From positions 124,001 to 188,000 of the forward strand of contig CAMAQH010000005.1 in the NCBI GenBank assembly GCA_945860295.1: 64,000 nucleotides of DNA, given 5' to 3'. The DNA comes from Prosthecobacter debontii (lineage in GTDB: Bacteria; Verrucomicrobiota; Verrucomicrobiia; Verrucomicrobiales; Verrucomicrobiaceae). Positions 17,952-27,429 of this stretch are shown one piece after another (positions within the stretch are counted from its first letter, which is position 1; the number at the start of each line of letters is the position of its first letter). The translations under genes and the position numbers were made by a program. Under the pieces are notes generated by a model, which was not told where the DNA came from, ran no database searches, and saw only the letters and a program-made list of their open reading frames with translations.

Positions 17952-19361
17952 TCAAGCGATCACATCCCTCAGCACATTCCCATGCACATCGGTGAGCCGT
18001 AAATCGCGTCCACTGAAGCGGTGGGTGAGCTGCTCATGATCGATGCCCATGAGATGCAGCACCGTGGCCCACATGTCATAGACGCTGCAGGCGTTCTCGG
18101 TGGCGTTGTAGCCAAATTCATCCGTAGAGCCGTATACGTGGCCGCCTTTAACTCCGCCGCCAGCCATCCACACCGTGAATCCGTAGGGATTGTGGTCGCG
18201 GCCGTTATTGCCTTGAGCGAAGGGCGTGCGGCCGAATTCACCGGCCCAGACGAGCAGGGTGCTGTCAAGCAGACCGCGTGAGCGGAGGTCTTTGATAAGC
18301 GCGGCGATGGGTTGGTCGATCTGGTTGGCCATCTGGCCGTGACCCTCTTTGATGGCTCCATGATGATCCCAGGGATTGGCTCCGTTACCGCCGCCGAGGT
18401 TGTAAGCGAGCGTGCTGAGTTCGATGAAGCGCACGCCGCGTTCGACCAGACGACGCGCGAGCAGGCACTGGCGGGCGTAGGCAGCTTTTTTCGGCTCGGG
18501 ATCGTCGAGGCCGTAGAGTTTTTTGGTCGCCTCGGTCTCGCCGGAGATGTCGCAGAGGTCGGGCACGGCGGATTGCATACGCCAGGCCATCTCGTAGTTC
18601 GAAATGGCGGCCTCGACGTGCATGTCGTGCTGCGTGGTGCTGGCGAATCGTTTGTCCATCGCGCCGATGAAGTCGAGTTGCTTGCGCTGCATGTCGTGCG
18701 GTTGGCGCGGGCGGATATTCGTGACCGCTTCGGCTTCATCGGCCTTCACGACGCTGGCCTGATGCTGCGCGGGAAGGAAGCCGTTGCTGAACAAGCCCAC
18801 GCCGCCATGCGGAGTGGCCGCACCGCCGCTTTGCAGCACGACGTAGCCGGGAAGATCGCGTGACTCGGTGCCAAGACCGTAGCTCGTCCACGCTCCGGCG
18901 CTAGGATTACCAAGAAAGGGAAAGCCGGTGTGCATGAAGAAATTCCCCTGCGCATGCTCGCTGAACTTCGCGGTCATGCTGCGTATCATGCAGAGGTCAT
19001 CCGCCACGCCGCCGATCTGTGGGAAGAGATCGCTCACTTCGAGTCCCGACTGCCCGTAGCGTTTGAAGTCCCAGTGCGACGGCTGGACAGTGCCGTTGTT
19101 GTTGAACTGCGTTTTTTTGACGGCTCCCGGCATCGGTTTGCCCTCGAAATTCTTGAGCATCGGCTTGTGATCGAAGGAATCAACATGGGACACGCCGCCA
19201 CTCATGTAGAGGAAGATGACCGAGCGAGCTTTGGGTGCGAAACGCTTGGCGCGATTCACAAGGGCGGCTTGAGATTCTTCCTGCATGAGGCCTGCCAAAG
19301 CAGCCATGCCGAAGCCGGTGGAAGCGCGGGAGAGGAGTGCGCGGCGATTAATGGTATTCAT
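17952..19361 (-). CDS. DUF1501 family protein
   Basis: 469 residues. The N-terminus [19 protein letters not shown] carries an RR motif, suggesting Tat export. Then come [83 protein letters not shown] and [21 protein letters not shown], the full DUF1501 pattern with metal-binding-like Asp/His positions. Its ATG overlaps the stop of the PSCyt1 gene by 4 bp, so it is translationally coupled to it. The pairing is conserved across Planctomycetes and Verrucomicrobia, but the joint function is unknown. Confidence 0.95.
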   Translation of the reverse strand: MNTINRRALLSRASTGFGMAALAGLMQEESQAALVNRAKRFAPKARSVIFLYMSGGVSHVDSFDHKPMLKNFEGKPMPGAVKKTQFNNNGTVQPSHWDFKRYGQSGLEVSDLFPQIGGVADDLCMIRSMTAKFSEHAQGNFFMHTGFPFLGNPSAGAWTSYGLGTESRDLPGYVVLQSGGAATPHGGVGLFSNGFLPAQHQASVVKADEAEAVTNIRPRQPHDMQRKQLDFIGAMDKRFASTTQHDMHVEAAISNYEMAWRMQSAVPDLCDISGETEATKKLYGLDDPEPKKAAYARQCLLARRLVERGVRFIELSTLAYNLGGGNGANPWDHHGAIKEGHGQMANQIDQPIAALIKDLRSRGLLDSTLLVWAGEFGRTPFAQGNNGRDHNPYGFTVWMAGGGVKGGHVYGSTDEFGYNATENACSVYDMWATVLHLMGIDHEQLTHRFSGRDLRLTDVHGNVLRDVIA

Positions 19362-22300
19362 TGCAGGTAGATAAACTCCTTCAGGTTGATCAGTGACTGA
19401 GCGAGGCTTGCCCAGGCATTCAAAACGGGGTCCGTGCCAGCGGTTGTGCTGCGTGTCGATTCGAGTGCCTTGGCGAGAAGATCACGCTGCGATTGAAGGC
19501 GTGTGAGTTGAGTGCGCTGATCGATTGAAAGCGTGGCGAGGATGTCGGCTTCAGTGATGGTGCTGGATTCGATGCGGGCGGTCTTGGCGATGTCTTCGGG
19601 CGTCAAAGCACGGTCGTAGAGGCGGGCGCGAAAGATGCGACCAGCGAGGCCTTTGTTGCCGGTCGGAGAGCCGTGGCGGCAGCCAAGGAGGACTTGGCTG
19701 GCGTCGGTTTCGAAGACGGCGGCGGGGGCTTTGCGGTAGGTGATACCGTAGGGTTTGCCATCGCGGTAACCGCTGATGGTGCCATCAGGTTGATAGACGA
19801 CGGCGACATGCACAGGGCGTGTGGCGGCCTCGGTTTCGGCGGGGCCTTCGAAGAGTTCGCTGCGGTCGAAGAAGTTGCTACCCGCGACCCATTGCGCGGG
19901 TGTTTTTTTGGCGAAGACAAGGGAGTCGAAGATGCCGCCGTTTTTTTCCTGCACAGTGAACACGCCGCCGCCGCGCTGGGTGAGGTTGTCGAGCATGACC
20001 CATGCTTCGAGAGTCTTGGCGGTGAGTTTTTTCGGCAAGAAGCCGGATTTGGCCATGGATTTGCCATCGAGGATGAGGGCACCTTTTTCGATGCGGGCTG
20101 CGCCGACGAGTTCGAGTTTCATGCGACCCTTGGTATCACTCAAATCCTTGTCGAAGGTCCATTCGGCAAGAGCTTCAGGCAGGTCAGTGGGAGCGATGGG
20201 GAGTTTGCGCTCGGTTTGAAGCTTAGTGCGTGCGGGATCTAGAATCGTAGTGATCTGGCGGTTCAATGTGGAGATTTTTTCTTCCTGCTTGGCGAGTTCG
20301 CGGGCTTGCACGCTGCTTTCCTGCTGAAGGGTGGTGAGGTAGGCGAGGCTTTGCTTCACTTCATCGTCGCTGGCATCGCGGGAGTAGGCTTGGCGGAACA
20401 TTTGGCGGATGCGAACTTCATCTTTGGCATAGGCGCTGCGTAAAGCCCAACTACGAGACCAGTCGATGACTTTGCTGTCATTGAGAAGCGTGAGGGATTG
20501 CGCGGGGACGTTGGTGGTGTCGCGCTTGCCACGGGAACTGAAAGGGACGGGCAGGTCAAAGGTGGTGAGAAACGGGTCGAGGGCGTTGCGGATGACTTTG
20601 ACGTAGATGCTGCGTCGTGGATCGCCACTGCCGACGGATTCGCCGTAGAGCGTAGTGTCGAGCTTGCCGGACAAGTTGACGATGGAATCGCGAATTGCCT
20701 CGGCTTCGAGGCGTCGCATGCTCCAGTGGCTGAGGAGTTTGTTCTCGGGGTCTTTTTGAGTGCTGAGCTCTGAGGACTGAGCGCTTCTCTGAAACGCCTT
20801 CGATGACACCATGAGCTTCACCATCTCTTTGATGCTGCCTCCGCTGTCGATGAAGCGTTGGGCGAGAAGGTCGAGCAACTCAGGGTGCGTGGGCAGATCG
20901 CCGAGTTTGCCGAAGTTATCCGTCGTGGCGACGATGCCGTGGCCGAAGACGTGATGCCAAAGACGGTTCACGATGACACGTGCGGTGAGCGGGTTGTGCT
21001 TCATGTCCGCCATGCACTCGGCGAGTTCGAGGCGACCGCTGCCGATGGTGTTGAAGGGCGCCGGATCGAGCGCGTCGAGGAATCGGCGTGGAATGATCTC
21101 GGCGGGTTGTTTGTGGTCACCACGGACAAAGAGCTGAGCGTCTTTGGCGTTGGCCTCGATCACGCCGGGCACGCGAGTTGGGGCGGGGAGTTTGGATTCG
21201 ATGTCACGGTAGCGCTTGAGAAAATCTGCGATGGCTTTTGTCGAGAGTTTTTTGAATTGGACGAGGGTATCGAGAGCTTCGGCTTGGGCGTCGGTGAGTG
21301 TGTTGTTCTGCCAAGCGAGGATCAGTGTTTGGGGCAAATCTTTAGACTGCTCGGGCTTGGCGGGAGGTGTTTTGTCCTTGGTGATGACGGCGTTGGTCAG
21401 TGCAAACCAAGAGCGTCCACTTTTGAACTCGGCAGGCATATCGGCGGCAGTGGCCAATTGAAGGAATATCTCGTCGTCCTTCCAGAAATCGAGGTCGAGG
21501 CTACGCCAAGCGAGGGTTTCGTCCTTCTCGTCTTTGAGTTCGACTGCTTTGTGTACGGTGCCGGTGCGCGGGTAGTTCTGGACGACGTATTTGGCCTTCA
21601 CACCGCCGTTTCCAGCAACGCGAAACCAAAAAGTGCCACCGGGATTCTTGAAGCGATCCGTGATGAGCACGCTGCGGTCCTGCGTGGAGATGAGATCGGA
21701 AAAATAGCCGCCGGGATAGATGCGGAGGCCTTTTTCGGTGATGGAGAATTCGCCGGGCTTGGAGCGAGGCAGGCCGTTGAAGGTGAAGGCTGGCTTTTGA
21801 TAGTTCGGATAGGACTTATTGGACTTATCCGACGTATCCGACGTATCTTTGAAGGTGGTGAGCCAATCGGCGATGAGCGTGGCTTTGATCTGCGTTTTGA
21901 GCTGCTTCAACTCCGCACGAATGGCATCGCCGGTGCCGGGAGCATTGACGTCGATGACGGCGGGGTGCGTGCTAGTGAAGATGCCATAGAGAGCGTAGAA
22001 GTCGGCTTGGGAGATGGCGTCAAACTTGTGGTTATGGCAACGGGCGCAGCTCACGGTGAGGGCTTGGAATGCCTTCGTCACTGTGTCGATCTGATTGTCG
22101 GTGAAGGTGACCATTTCATCGAGCGAATCGACCGGCGAGAAGCCGTGCAACACCATGCGAAGCTGCGCGATGCCGATGGCGCTTTCATTGAGACCGTTCT
22201 TGAGACGTGGTTTTGGCAGGAGATCACCAGCGATGGATTCCTTCACGAGTTGAGGATACGGAACGTCGTTGTTGAAGGCACGGATGAGGTAGTCGCGGTA

Positions 22301-23041
22301 TTGGTAAGCGTAAGGGATTTGGGGATCACCTTCGGAGCCGTAGCTCTCGGCATAGCGGACCCAATCCATGAAGTGGCGGGCCCATTTTTCGCCGAAGGCG
22401 GGCGATGCAAGGAGTTGATCGATGGTTCGATCGCTACTCGGAGGAAGTCCGGTGAGGATGTAGCTCATGCGCCGATGCAGCGTCTGCGCATCAGCCTGCG
22501 GCGCAGCGGGAATGCCTTGCTTGGTGAGTTCGGCATCGATGAAATCGTCGATGGTCTTGTTTGCGGACGGCTTCGAGATGGGTAGGAAGGCCCACCACTG
22601 CTTGCGGCGTTCGAGGACTGCTTTCCAATCGCTTTCTTTGGCGATTTGCTCTTTGGAGGGCGCGGTGTCACGGGGATCGAAAGCGCCTTCACGAATCCAG
22701 CGCTCGAAATCGGCGATGACCTTGTCATCGAGCTTCGCACCAGCTTTGGGCATCTTGAGATCTTCGTGCTCGTGCTTGATCGTTTGAACCAACAAGGATG
22801 CAGCCGGATCACCGGGCTTGATGACATCACCCGATTCGCCACCGGACTGCCAGCCGACACGGGAATCGAGCACAAGGCCGCCTTTCTTCTTCGTGGCAGA
22901 GCTGTGACACTCGTAGCATTCCTGCGCGAGAATCGGGCGGATCTTCGACTCGAAGAGCTCAACCTGCTGAGGCGTTGGCGCGGCGAAAATTTTGCCGCAG
23001 AGGAGCAGAGAGGCTGAGAAGCGGAGGAGTTGTTTTTTCAT
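19358..23041 (-). CDS. PSCyt1/DUF1549/DUF1553 protein with LamG-like domain
   Basis: 1227 residues, secreted ([20 protein letters not shown]). Residues about 36-100 are a planctomycete cytochrome C domain ([20 protein letters not shown], CxxCH at 42-46). DUF1549 follows ([47 protein letters not shown]) with a second CxxCH ([13 protein letters not shown], about 335). A DUF1553 half contains [19 protein letters not shown] and [19 protein letters not shown]. Between about residues 960 and 1160 is a LamG/concanavalin-like module ([42 protein letters not shown]). Its start overlaps the iclR stop by 4 bp and its stop overlaps DUF1501 by 4 bp. Probably surface or periplasmic redox/carbohydrate handling; function unproven. 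Two low-complexity repeat tracts lie inside the gene. Confidence 0.95.
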   Translation of the reverse strand: MKKQLLRFSASLLLCGKIFAAPTPQQVELFESKIRPILAQECYECHSSATKKKGGLVLDSRVGWQSGGESGDVIKPGDPAASLLVQTIKHEHEDLKMPKAGAKLDDKVIADFERWIREGAFDPRDTAPSKEQIAKESDWKAVLERRKQWWAFLPISKPSANKTIDDFIDAELTKQGIPAAPQADAQTLHRRMSYILTGLPPSSDRTIDQLLASPAFGEKWARHFMDWVRYAESYGSEGDPQIPYAYQYRDYLIRAFNNDVPYPQLVKESIAGDLLPKPRLKNGLNESAIGIAQLRMVLHGFSPVDSLDEMVTFTDNQIDTVTKAFQALTVSCARCHNHKFDAISQADFYALYGIFTSTHPAVIDVNAPGTGDAIRAELKQLKTQIKATLIADWLTTFKDTSDTSDKSNKSYPNYQKPAFTFNGLPRSKPGEFSITEKGLRIYPGGYFSDLISTQDRSVLITDRFKNPGGTFWFRVAGNGGVKAKYVVQNYPRTGTVHKAVELKDEKDETLAWRSLDLDFWKDDEIFLQLATAADMPAEFKSGRSWFALTNAVITKDKTPPAKPEQSKDLPQTLILAWQNNTLTDAQAEALDTLVQFKKLSTKAIADFLKRYRDIESKLPAPTRVPGVIEANAKDAQLFVRGDHKQPAEIIPRRFLDALDPAPFNTIGSGRLELAECMADMKHNPLTARVIVNRLWHHVFGHGIVATTDNFGKLGDLPTHPELLDLLAQRFIDSGGSIKEMVKLMVSSKAFQRSAQSSELSTQKDPENKLLSHWSMRRLEAEAIRDSIVNLSGKLDTTLYGESVGSGDPRRSIYVKVIRNALDPFLTTFDLPVPFSSRGKRDTTNVPAQSLTLLNDSKVIDWSRSWALRSAYAKDEVRIRQMFRQAYSRDASDDEVKQSLAYLTTLQQESSVQARELAKQEEKISTLNRQITTILDPARTKLQTERKLPIAPTDLPEALAEWTFDKDLSDTKGRMKLELVGAARIEKGALILDGKSMAKSGFLPKKLTAKTLEAWVMLDNLTQRGGGVFTVQEKNGGIFDSLVFAKKTPAQWVAGSNFFDRSELFEGPAETEAATRPVHVAVVYQPDGTISGYRDGKPYGITYRKAPAAVFETDASQVLLGCRHGSPTGNKGLAGRIFRARLYDRALTPEDIAKTARIESSTITEADILATLSIDQRTQLTRLQSQRDLLAKALESTRSTTAGTDPVLNAWASLAQSLINLKEFIYLQ
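20757..20784 (-). repeat. CTCAG-type repeat-like tract inside the PSCyt1 gene
   Basis: The minus strand reads GCTCAGTCCTCAGAGCTCAG followed by CACTCAA, encoding [10 protein letters not shown] between otherwise conserved DUF1553 blocks. It resembles the CTCAGTTTTCAG-like strings seen in intergenic DNA at 32819-32845 and 43073-43109. It looks like a small in-frame repeat insertion. Confidence 0.4.
21812..21847 (-). repeat. Four tandem 9-bp units inside the PSCyt1 gene
   Basis: The + strand reads GGACTTATT, GGACTTATC, CGACGTATC, CGACGTATC in succession. On the coding strand this gives the tripeptide series [12 protein letters not shown] in a loop region. The in-frame unit length keeps the gene open; copy number may vary between strains. 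Confidence 0.75.
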
Positions 23042-23823
23042 GCTAAGAGCCTCCGGGTAATGTTTTCTGCGGCCTGCATGCAGAGATGGCCGAGTTTTTC
23101 GAATTGATCGCGTTTCAGGCGGAAGGATGGAGACATGACGGTGACGGAGGCGACGGGATAACGGTATTCATCAAGCACAGCAGCAGCCACACAGTGGATG
23201 CCTTCGAGTCCCTCGGCGATGTCAGTGGAGAAGCCTCTTTTGCGAGTTTTCGCCAGATCCGCCTCCATGGCGCTGCGCGTGGCGAGCGTGGTCGGCGTGT
23301 ATTGCTTGAGCTTCACGCTAGCGAAAAAGAAATCGAGTTCCTGCGGCGGCAGATAGGCAAGGACAGCCTTGCCTGGAGCGCAGGAATACATGGGGACCTG
23401 GAGACCGACGGTGCTGCTCACCTTGATCGGCTGCGACGAGATGCACTGCTCCAGCACGGTCATTTTGTGATTCACGCTGGTGAGAAGTTGCGTGGTCTCA
23501 CCAGATTCATCGCGCAGCCATTTGAGCGACTCCAAAGCGCAGACGACGAGGCTCTTCTCGCGCACCTGAGGGCGGGAGAGATCGAAGAGCTTGTTCGTCA
23601 GCACAAAACGCTTGTCGTCCTCGCGGCGCTGGAGGTAGCCGCGATTGTGCAGCGTGCCTGTGATGCGGAAAACCGAGTTCACGGGCAAATCCAACTGGCG
23701 GGCGATCTCGGTCAAACTCAGGCCCGCACGATGCTGGCCGAGGAGTTCCAGAATAGCCAGCGTGCGCTCGGTTCCTGGAGCCAGGGTATCTTCGGATGGG
23801 GAGATGACGGCTTCTTTGATCAT
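23038..23823 (-). CDS. IclR-family transcriptional regulator
   Basis: About 261 residues from ATG 23823 (MIKEAVISPSED), which is preferred over an in-frame ATG at 23931 because the latter would lie inside the divergent dehydrogenase gene. An N-terminal winged helix (about 15-75: ERTLAILELLGQHRAGLSLT, EIARQLDLPVNSVFRITGTL, NRGYLQRREDDKRFVLT) is followed by the IclR effector domain (VPMYSCAPGKAVLAYLPP, TTLATRSAMEADLAKTRKRG, AEGLEGIHCVAAAVLDE). Its stop overlaps the PSCyt1 start (ATGA), so it heads the operon it presumably controls, together with the divergent alcohol dehydrogenase. Palindromes sit at its start codon. Confidence 0.94.
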   Translation of the reverse strand: MIKEAVISPSEDTLAPGTERTLAILELLGQHRAGLSLTEIARQLDLPVNSVFRITGTLHNRGYLQRREDDKRFVLTNKLFDLSRPQVREKSLVVCALESLKWLRDESGETTQLLTSVNHKMTVLEQCISSQPIKVSSTVGLQVPMYSCAPGKAVLAYLPPQELDFFFASVKLKQYTPTTLATRSAMEADLAKTRKRGFSTDIAEGLEGIHCVAAAVLDEYRYPVASVTVMSPSFRLKRDQFEKLGHLCMQAAENITRRLLA

Positions 23824-23844
23824 TCTAAATTTAGAAACGTTTCT
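23823..23844. promoter_or_regulatory. Overlapping palindromes, candidate IclR operator
   Basis: TTCTAAATTTAGAA (23823-23836) is a perfect 14-bp palindrome and AGAAACGTTTCT (23833-23844) a perfect 12-bp one, sharing AGAA. They lie at the very start of the iclR-type gene and 55 bases before the divergent dehydrogenase. IclR proteins usually bind such TTCxxx palindromes and autoregulate. Binding is inferred. Confidence 0.45.
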
Positions 23845-23898
23845 GGATTTGGAATTCTTGCTTGTCTTTCTGCCCGCGTCTAGAAAGACTTCATCAAT

Positions 23899-24921
23899 AT
23901 GAAATCCGTCATCGCTGTTCACTCTTGTCATCTCGAAATCCTCGACACACCCGTGCCGAAACCGAGGCCTTATCAGGCGCTGGTGAAGACCGAGTGCGCC
24001 TGCCTTTGCAACCGCACGGACAGTGAGCTGCTACATGGACGGTTCCCTGGCATGGAGGACAAGTTTCCTTTTGCGCTCGGCCATGAGAGCGTGGGGATCG
24101 TGACCGCAGTTGGCGAAAAGGTGCGGAACTTCGCGGTCGGAGATCGAGCGGTGGGCGGACTGTGCTTTGATCTGCAAATGGAAGGCGTGGACTCAGGCTG
24201 GGGCGGCTTTGGCGAATACACACTGGCGAATGATCACGCAGCAATGGTGGCCGACGAAGTGGCGAATGAAGCGAACGGCTGGGTGGAGGTGTATGAGATC
24301 CAGACAAAGGTGGACGCGGACATCCCGCCGGAAGAGGCTGTGCTGCTCTGCACCTGGCGCGAGGTGCTCGGAGCCTTCTGCGACTTCCGTCTCCAACCCG
24401 GCGATGATGTGCTGATCTTTGGCGCAGGGCCGGTGGGGCTGAGTTTTGTGAAGCTTGGGCGATTGTTTGGACTGCGCTGGATTGGCATTGTGGATCGTCA
24501 TGCGGACAAGCGCGCGAAGGCGATCTCGTTTGGTGCTGATGCGGTCTTTGAGCCGACGCAGATCGAGACGCCGGGCAAGCTGGATGCGGTGATCGATGCG
24601 GTGGGGCATCCTGACATTCTTCAGCAAGGATTGCCGTTGCTGCGTCGTGGCGGTTCACACTGCATCTATGGCGTTCTGACGCAGCCGGTGCTACACATCG
24701 ACAAATCGAAGGGTGACTTCAATTTTAACGTGCTCGTCCACCAATGGCCGACACGGAAGTATGAGCGTGAAAGCCAGCCGCAGCTTTGTCAGTGGATTCG
24801 TGAAGGGAAGCTGACATCGGCGGACTTCATTACGCATCGGTTCCCGCTGGCTGAAATTCACTCAGCCTTTGATGAAGTGGCACGCCGAGGTGTGATCAAG
24901 GCACTCATCGAGTATCCTTGA
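23899..24921 (+). CDS. Zinc-dependent alcohol/polyol dehydrogenase (MDR family)
   Basis: 340 residues. An N-terminal GroES-like domain carries the catalytic zinc Cys in CLCNRTDSELLHG (Cys37) and the GHES block; the four-Cys structural zinc loop is absent. The Rossmann domain shows VLIFGAGPVGLSFVKLGRLF and an acidic residue after IGIVDRHADKRA, favouring NAD(H). It oxidises a secondary alcohol or sugar alcohol; the substrate is unknown. It is divergent from the iclR gene with 75 bases between starts, so shared control is likely, and convergent with purM. Confidence 0.9.
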   Translation: MKSVIAVHSCHLEILDTPVPKPRPYQALVKTECACLCNRTDSELLHGRFPGMEDKFPFALGHESVGIVTAVGEKVRNFAVGDRAVGGLCFDLQMEGVDSGWGGFGEYTLANDHAAMVADEVANEANGWVEVYEIQTKVDADIPPEEAVLLCTWREVLGAFCDFRLQPGDDVLIFGAGPVGLSFVKLGRLFGLRWIGIVDRHADKRAKAISFGADAVFEPTQIETPGKLDAVIDAVGHPDILQQGLPLLRRGGSHCIYGVLTQPVLHIDKSKGDFNFNVLVHQWPTRKYERESQPQLCQWIREGKLTSADFITHRFPLAEIHSAFDEVARRGVIKALIEYP

Positions 24922-24940
24922 TCACTCAAATCGGAACGGT

Positions 24941-25933
24941 TTAAACCAGCTCGCAAGTCACTTTGGCGCTCTTGTCCATGACGCCGAGAGCGACGGCACC
25001 TACACCGACTTTGAGGGCTTTGGCGGCGTGTTTTGGATCGACGATGGCGACCCAGCCGATGCCCATATTGAACGTGTCCCAGCAATCGGCGGGATCAGCG
25101 TGGCGCAGCACTTTTTGAACGACGTCGTTCTTCCAGGTTGGGACCTTGAGATGACAACCGAAGCCGCGCTTGGTGAAAATGCGACCGAGGTTTTCGACGA
25201 GACCACCACCGGTGATGTGGGCCATGGCTGCTGGCTTGATCTTAGCCTTCTTGAGGCCCCAGCATTGCTCATGATAAAGCAGGGTTGGAGTGAGAAGTTG
25301 AGCGGCTTCTTTCTTGCTGAGCTTGATGCTTTCTTTGGTAAGGATGCGGCGAACGAGACTGAAGCCGTTGGCATGGAAGCCAGCACTTGGCCAGCCAATG
25401 AGGACATCACCCTTCTTGATCTCGGCAGGATTGAGCACGTCTTTTTTCTCAGCGGCTCCAATCGCAAAGCCTGAGAGTTCGACCATGCCATCGAGCACAG
25501 CACCGGGCATTTCGGCAGTTTCACCACCAGCCAGGATGCAGTTGCAGGATTGCAAATACTCAGACATACCGGCGATGATTCGGGCGAGCTGGCGCTTTTT
25601 GATTTGATTCACACCAACGTAGTCGAGAAACATGATGGGATCTGCGCCACAGGTGAGCACGTCGTTGACGTTCATGGCGACGAGGTCTTTGCCCGCGTTT
25701 TCGAGCAGGTCGTATTTGAGCAGGAGTTCCAGCTTGGTGCCCACACCATCACAGCCGGTGAAGATCATCGGATTCTTGTATTTGCTCAGATCGTAACCGG
25801 CGGCAAAGAGACCGAAGGCATTGGCGAGCTTGCGCTTCTTCTGGGTGGCCTTTACGAGCGCGCCGATGTCATCGACGAACGAGGCTGCTTCATGAATATC
25901 GACGCCGGCTTGTTTATAGGTGTGCTTGGACAT
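24941..25933 (-). CDS. purM: Phosphoribosylformylglycinamidine cyclo-ligase (AIR synthetase)
   Basis: The fifth step of purine synthesis: ATP-dependent ring closure of FGAM to AIR. 330 residues, normal size. Evidence: YKQAGVDIHEAASFVDDI, MIFTGCDGVGTKLEL, KDLVAMNVNDVLTCGADPIM, DYVGVNQI, CILAGGETAEMPG, GWPSAGFHANGFSLVRRI, MAHITGGGLVENLGRIF and a C-terminal MGIGWVAIV segment. All are PurM signatures of the PurM/SelD/ThiL ATP-binding fold. Not clustered with other pur genes; a PurC-like gene is 16 kb away. Confidence 0.97.
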   Translation of the reverse strand: MSKHTYKQAGVDIHEAASFVDDIGALVKATQKKRKLANAFGLFAAGYDLSKYKNPMIFTGCDGVGTKLELLLKYDLLENAGKDLVAMNVNDVLTCGADPIMFLDYVGVNQIKKRQLARIIAGMSEYLQSCNCILAGGETAEMPGAVLDGMVELSGFAIGAAEKKDVLNPAEIKKGDVLIGWPSAGFHANGFSLVRRILTKESIKLSKKEAAQLLTPTLLYHEQCWGLKKAKIKPAAMAHITGGGLVENLGRIFTKRGFGCHLKVPTWKNDVVQKVLRHADPADCWDTFNMGIGWVAIVDPKHAAKALKVGVGAVALGVMDKSAKVTCELV

Positions 25934-26011
25934 GGGAAAGAGGGCCGACGTATCGCAGTCGGGGCGCAGAGAGTGAAGCGCAGAGGCGTGGATGCAAGTC
26001 TGGCTTGATCC

Positions 26012-26254
26012 TCAGATGGGGTCCAGGGCTCCACGCTGATTTTGGGTGCCACAGGCGGGGCATTGAGTAACAGCGGGAGTTTTTTTCGCAATGGCGTAGG
26101 TGCAGTTACAGATGCGGCATTGGATGGCGATACGGCGGCGATACACCTCACGCCGACGCTCGCGCCAGAGTGTCCAGATCCAAAGTGCGCAGACGAGGCA
26201 GACACCGATCATCATGACCACCACGATTAGCTCGCTAAGTTGGATCTTGATCAT
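26012..26254 (-). CDS. Small membrane protein with a zinc-ribbon-like tail
   Basis: 80 residues from ATG 26254 (MIKIQLSELIVVVMMIGVCL). One membrane helix at about 8-28, a basic stretch (WRERRREVYRRR), then CRICNCTYAIAKKTPAVTQC and PACGTQNQ: four cysteines in two CxxC pairs, a likely zinc ribbon. Its ATG overlaps the stop of the TonB-like gene by 4 bp, so it is the last gene of the exbB-exbD operon. No named family; a cytoplasmic zinc domain tied to an energiser complex is unusual. Confidence 0.75.
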   Translation of the reverse strand: MIKIQLSELIVVVMMIGVCLVCALWIWTLWRERRREVYRRRIAIQCRICNCTYAIAKKTPAVTQCPACGTQNQRGALDPI

Positions 26255-26994
26255 GGCGCGGCCCCCTTCTCCCAATCGAAGCCGACCTGCGCCCACTCAA
26301 TGTCCTTTCCGCCTGACTGAAAGCGCAACTGAGTCATGGCCGCGTGGAGTTTGACCATGACGGCTGGGTCTTCTGTAGAGGCCAGCGGTAAGGCTATGAC
26401 CACCTGGCCCAGCGATCCCACGGCTATGCGGAATCGCGGGCGTGATGGATCGGATAAAGGGATGTCATGAAGGGCCGCATCGGAGATCAATCGGTTCGCC
26501 ATTTCTCCATCAATCTTGACCTTAAGCGCAGATGCTTGCGCCGCTTTGACGGGAATTTTTTCCACCTTTGGCAAAGGCGGCAGCACGTCCATGTCGTGAG
26601 CAAACAAGCGCGGCCTCTCACGCATGGTGAGGCCTGTATTCGGAGCTTTGAGCTTGAGTTCATAGCCAGCCAAAGCGGGCTGAAAATCTGGCAACTTCAC
26701 CGAGCTAGGCACCGCACGCTGATCTGAAGACTCGGAAGGCAGCAGCGTGAAGCTGAGATCCATGGCATGATTGATGAGGGCACGCTCACCCGGCACGTCA
26801 GGATTCAAGACGATCATCTGCTGCGGTCGTGATGTGAGCTTCGGGGTCACGGGTGTCACGATGCGAAAAACAATGAACAGTGCGGCAAATCCCAAGCCTG
26901 TAATGAGCAGCCCCAAGAGCAACCAGGGAGTGGTGCGCTCACGGCGATCCCAATCAAAAATCAGGGGTGACTCATGCTGATGAGAGTGCTTCAT
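26251..26994 (-). CDS. TonB-like single-pass membrane protein
   Basis: 247 residues. A short cytoplasmic N-terminus (KHSHQHESPLIFDWDRRERT) is followed by one membrane helix (about 24-46, PWLLLGLLITGLGFAALFIV), then a Pro-containing linker (DMDVLPPLPKVEKIPVK) and a folded C-terminal part (RFRIAVGSLGQVVIALPLAS). The plan and its place right after exbD (ATGA overlap) suggest a TonB/TolA-like transducer. I see no clear TonB C-terminal signature, so the name is positional. Confidence 0.6.
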   Translation of the reverse strand: MKHSHQHESPLIFDWDRRERTTPWLLLGLLITGLGFAALFIVFRIVTPVTPKLTSRPQQMIVLNPDVPGERALINHAMDLSFTLLPSESSDQRAVPSSVKLPDFQPALAGYELKLKAPNTGLTMRERPRLFAHDMDVLPPLPKVEKIPVKAAQASALKVKIDGEMANRLISDAALHDIPLSDPSRPRFRIAVGSLGQVVIALPLASTEDPAVMVKLHAAMTQLRFQSGGKDIEWAQVGFDWEKGAAP

Positions 26995-27416
26995 CGCGTG
27001 GTGGCAGTGACCGCAGGAATGGTGGGCGTGGTGGAAAGAGCCAACTCATACCCCATCTCTAAAGCGAGGCTGCTCACCTCAGTAAATCGAGAGGTGGGAG
27101 CCTGACGATCTGTATGCAGGATGATGCGGCGCTCACCATCTCGACGAGCTTTGAGTTCGGCGTGTAACTCAGCCCACGTGACACGTTTTCCATCGAAGTA
27201 CATTGGCGCATTATTGCCTGCAGCAAGTGTGACGATGTGGGCGTGATCAAAGCCCGTGAGCCGACTACTCGACTTTGGTTTTTCTACCGTGATGCCGCTC
27301 TGCACGATGAACCCGCTGCTGAATAAAAAGTAGATCAACAGCAGTAGGATGCCGTTGAGCAATGGCGTGATGTAGAGCCAGGGACTCTGCTTGGGCAGAT
27401 GGCTTTCGAGTTTCAT
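26991..27416 (-). CDS. ExbD/TolR-like protein lacking the membrane Asp
   Basis: 141 residues from ATG 27416 (MKLESHLPKQSPWLYITPLL). One membrane helix (about 13-36) precedes a periplasmic domain containing MYFDGKRVTWAELHAELKAR and IILHTDRQAPTSRFTEV, a normal ExbD/TolR layout. In the family the helix begins with a PLIDV-like motif whose Asp carries protons; here it reads PLLNGILLLLIYF, so Asn21 replaces Asp. Downstream of exbB by 13 bases. Either the complex is not proton-driven in the usual way, or another residue substitutes. Confidence 0.82.
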   Translation of the reverse strand: MKLESHLPKQSPWLYITPLLNGILLLLIYFLFSSGFIVQSGITVEKPKSSSRLTGFDHAHIVTLAAGNNAPMYFDGKRVTWAELHAELKARRDGERRIILHTDRQAPTSRFTEVSSLALEMGYELALSTTPTIPAVTATTR

Positions 27417-27429
27417 ACAAAAGATCTGA

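Noticed and set aside
20858-22585. A 575-codon open frame on the + strand
   Set aside because: It is antisense to the PSCyt1/DUF1549 gene, has no domain I recognise and a composition expected from the reverse complement of GC-rich coding DNA.
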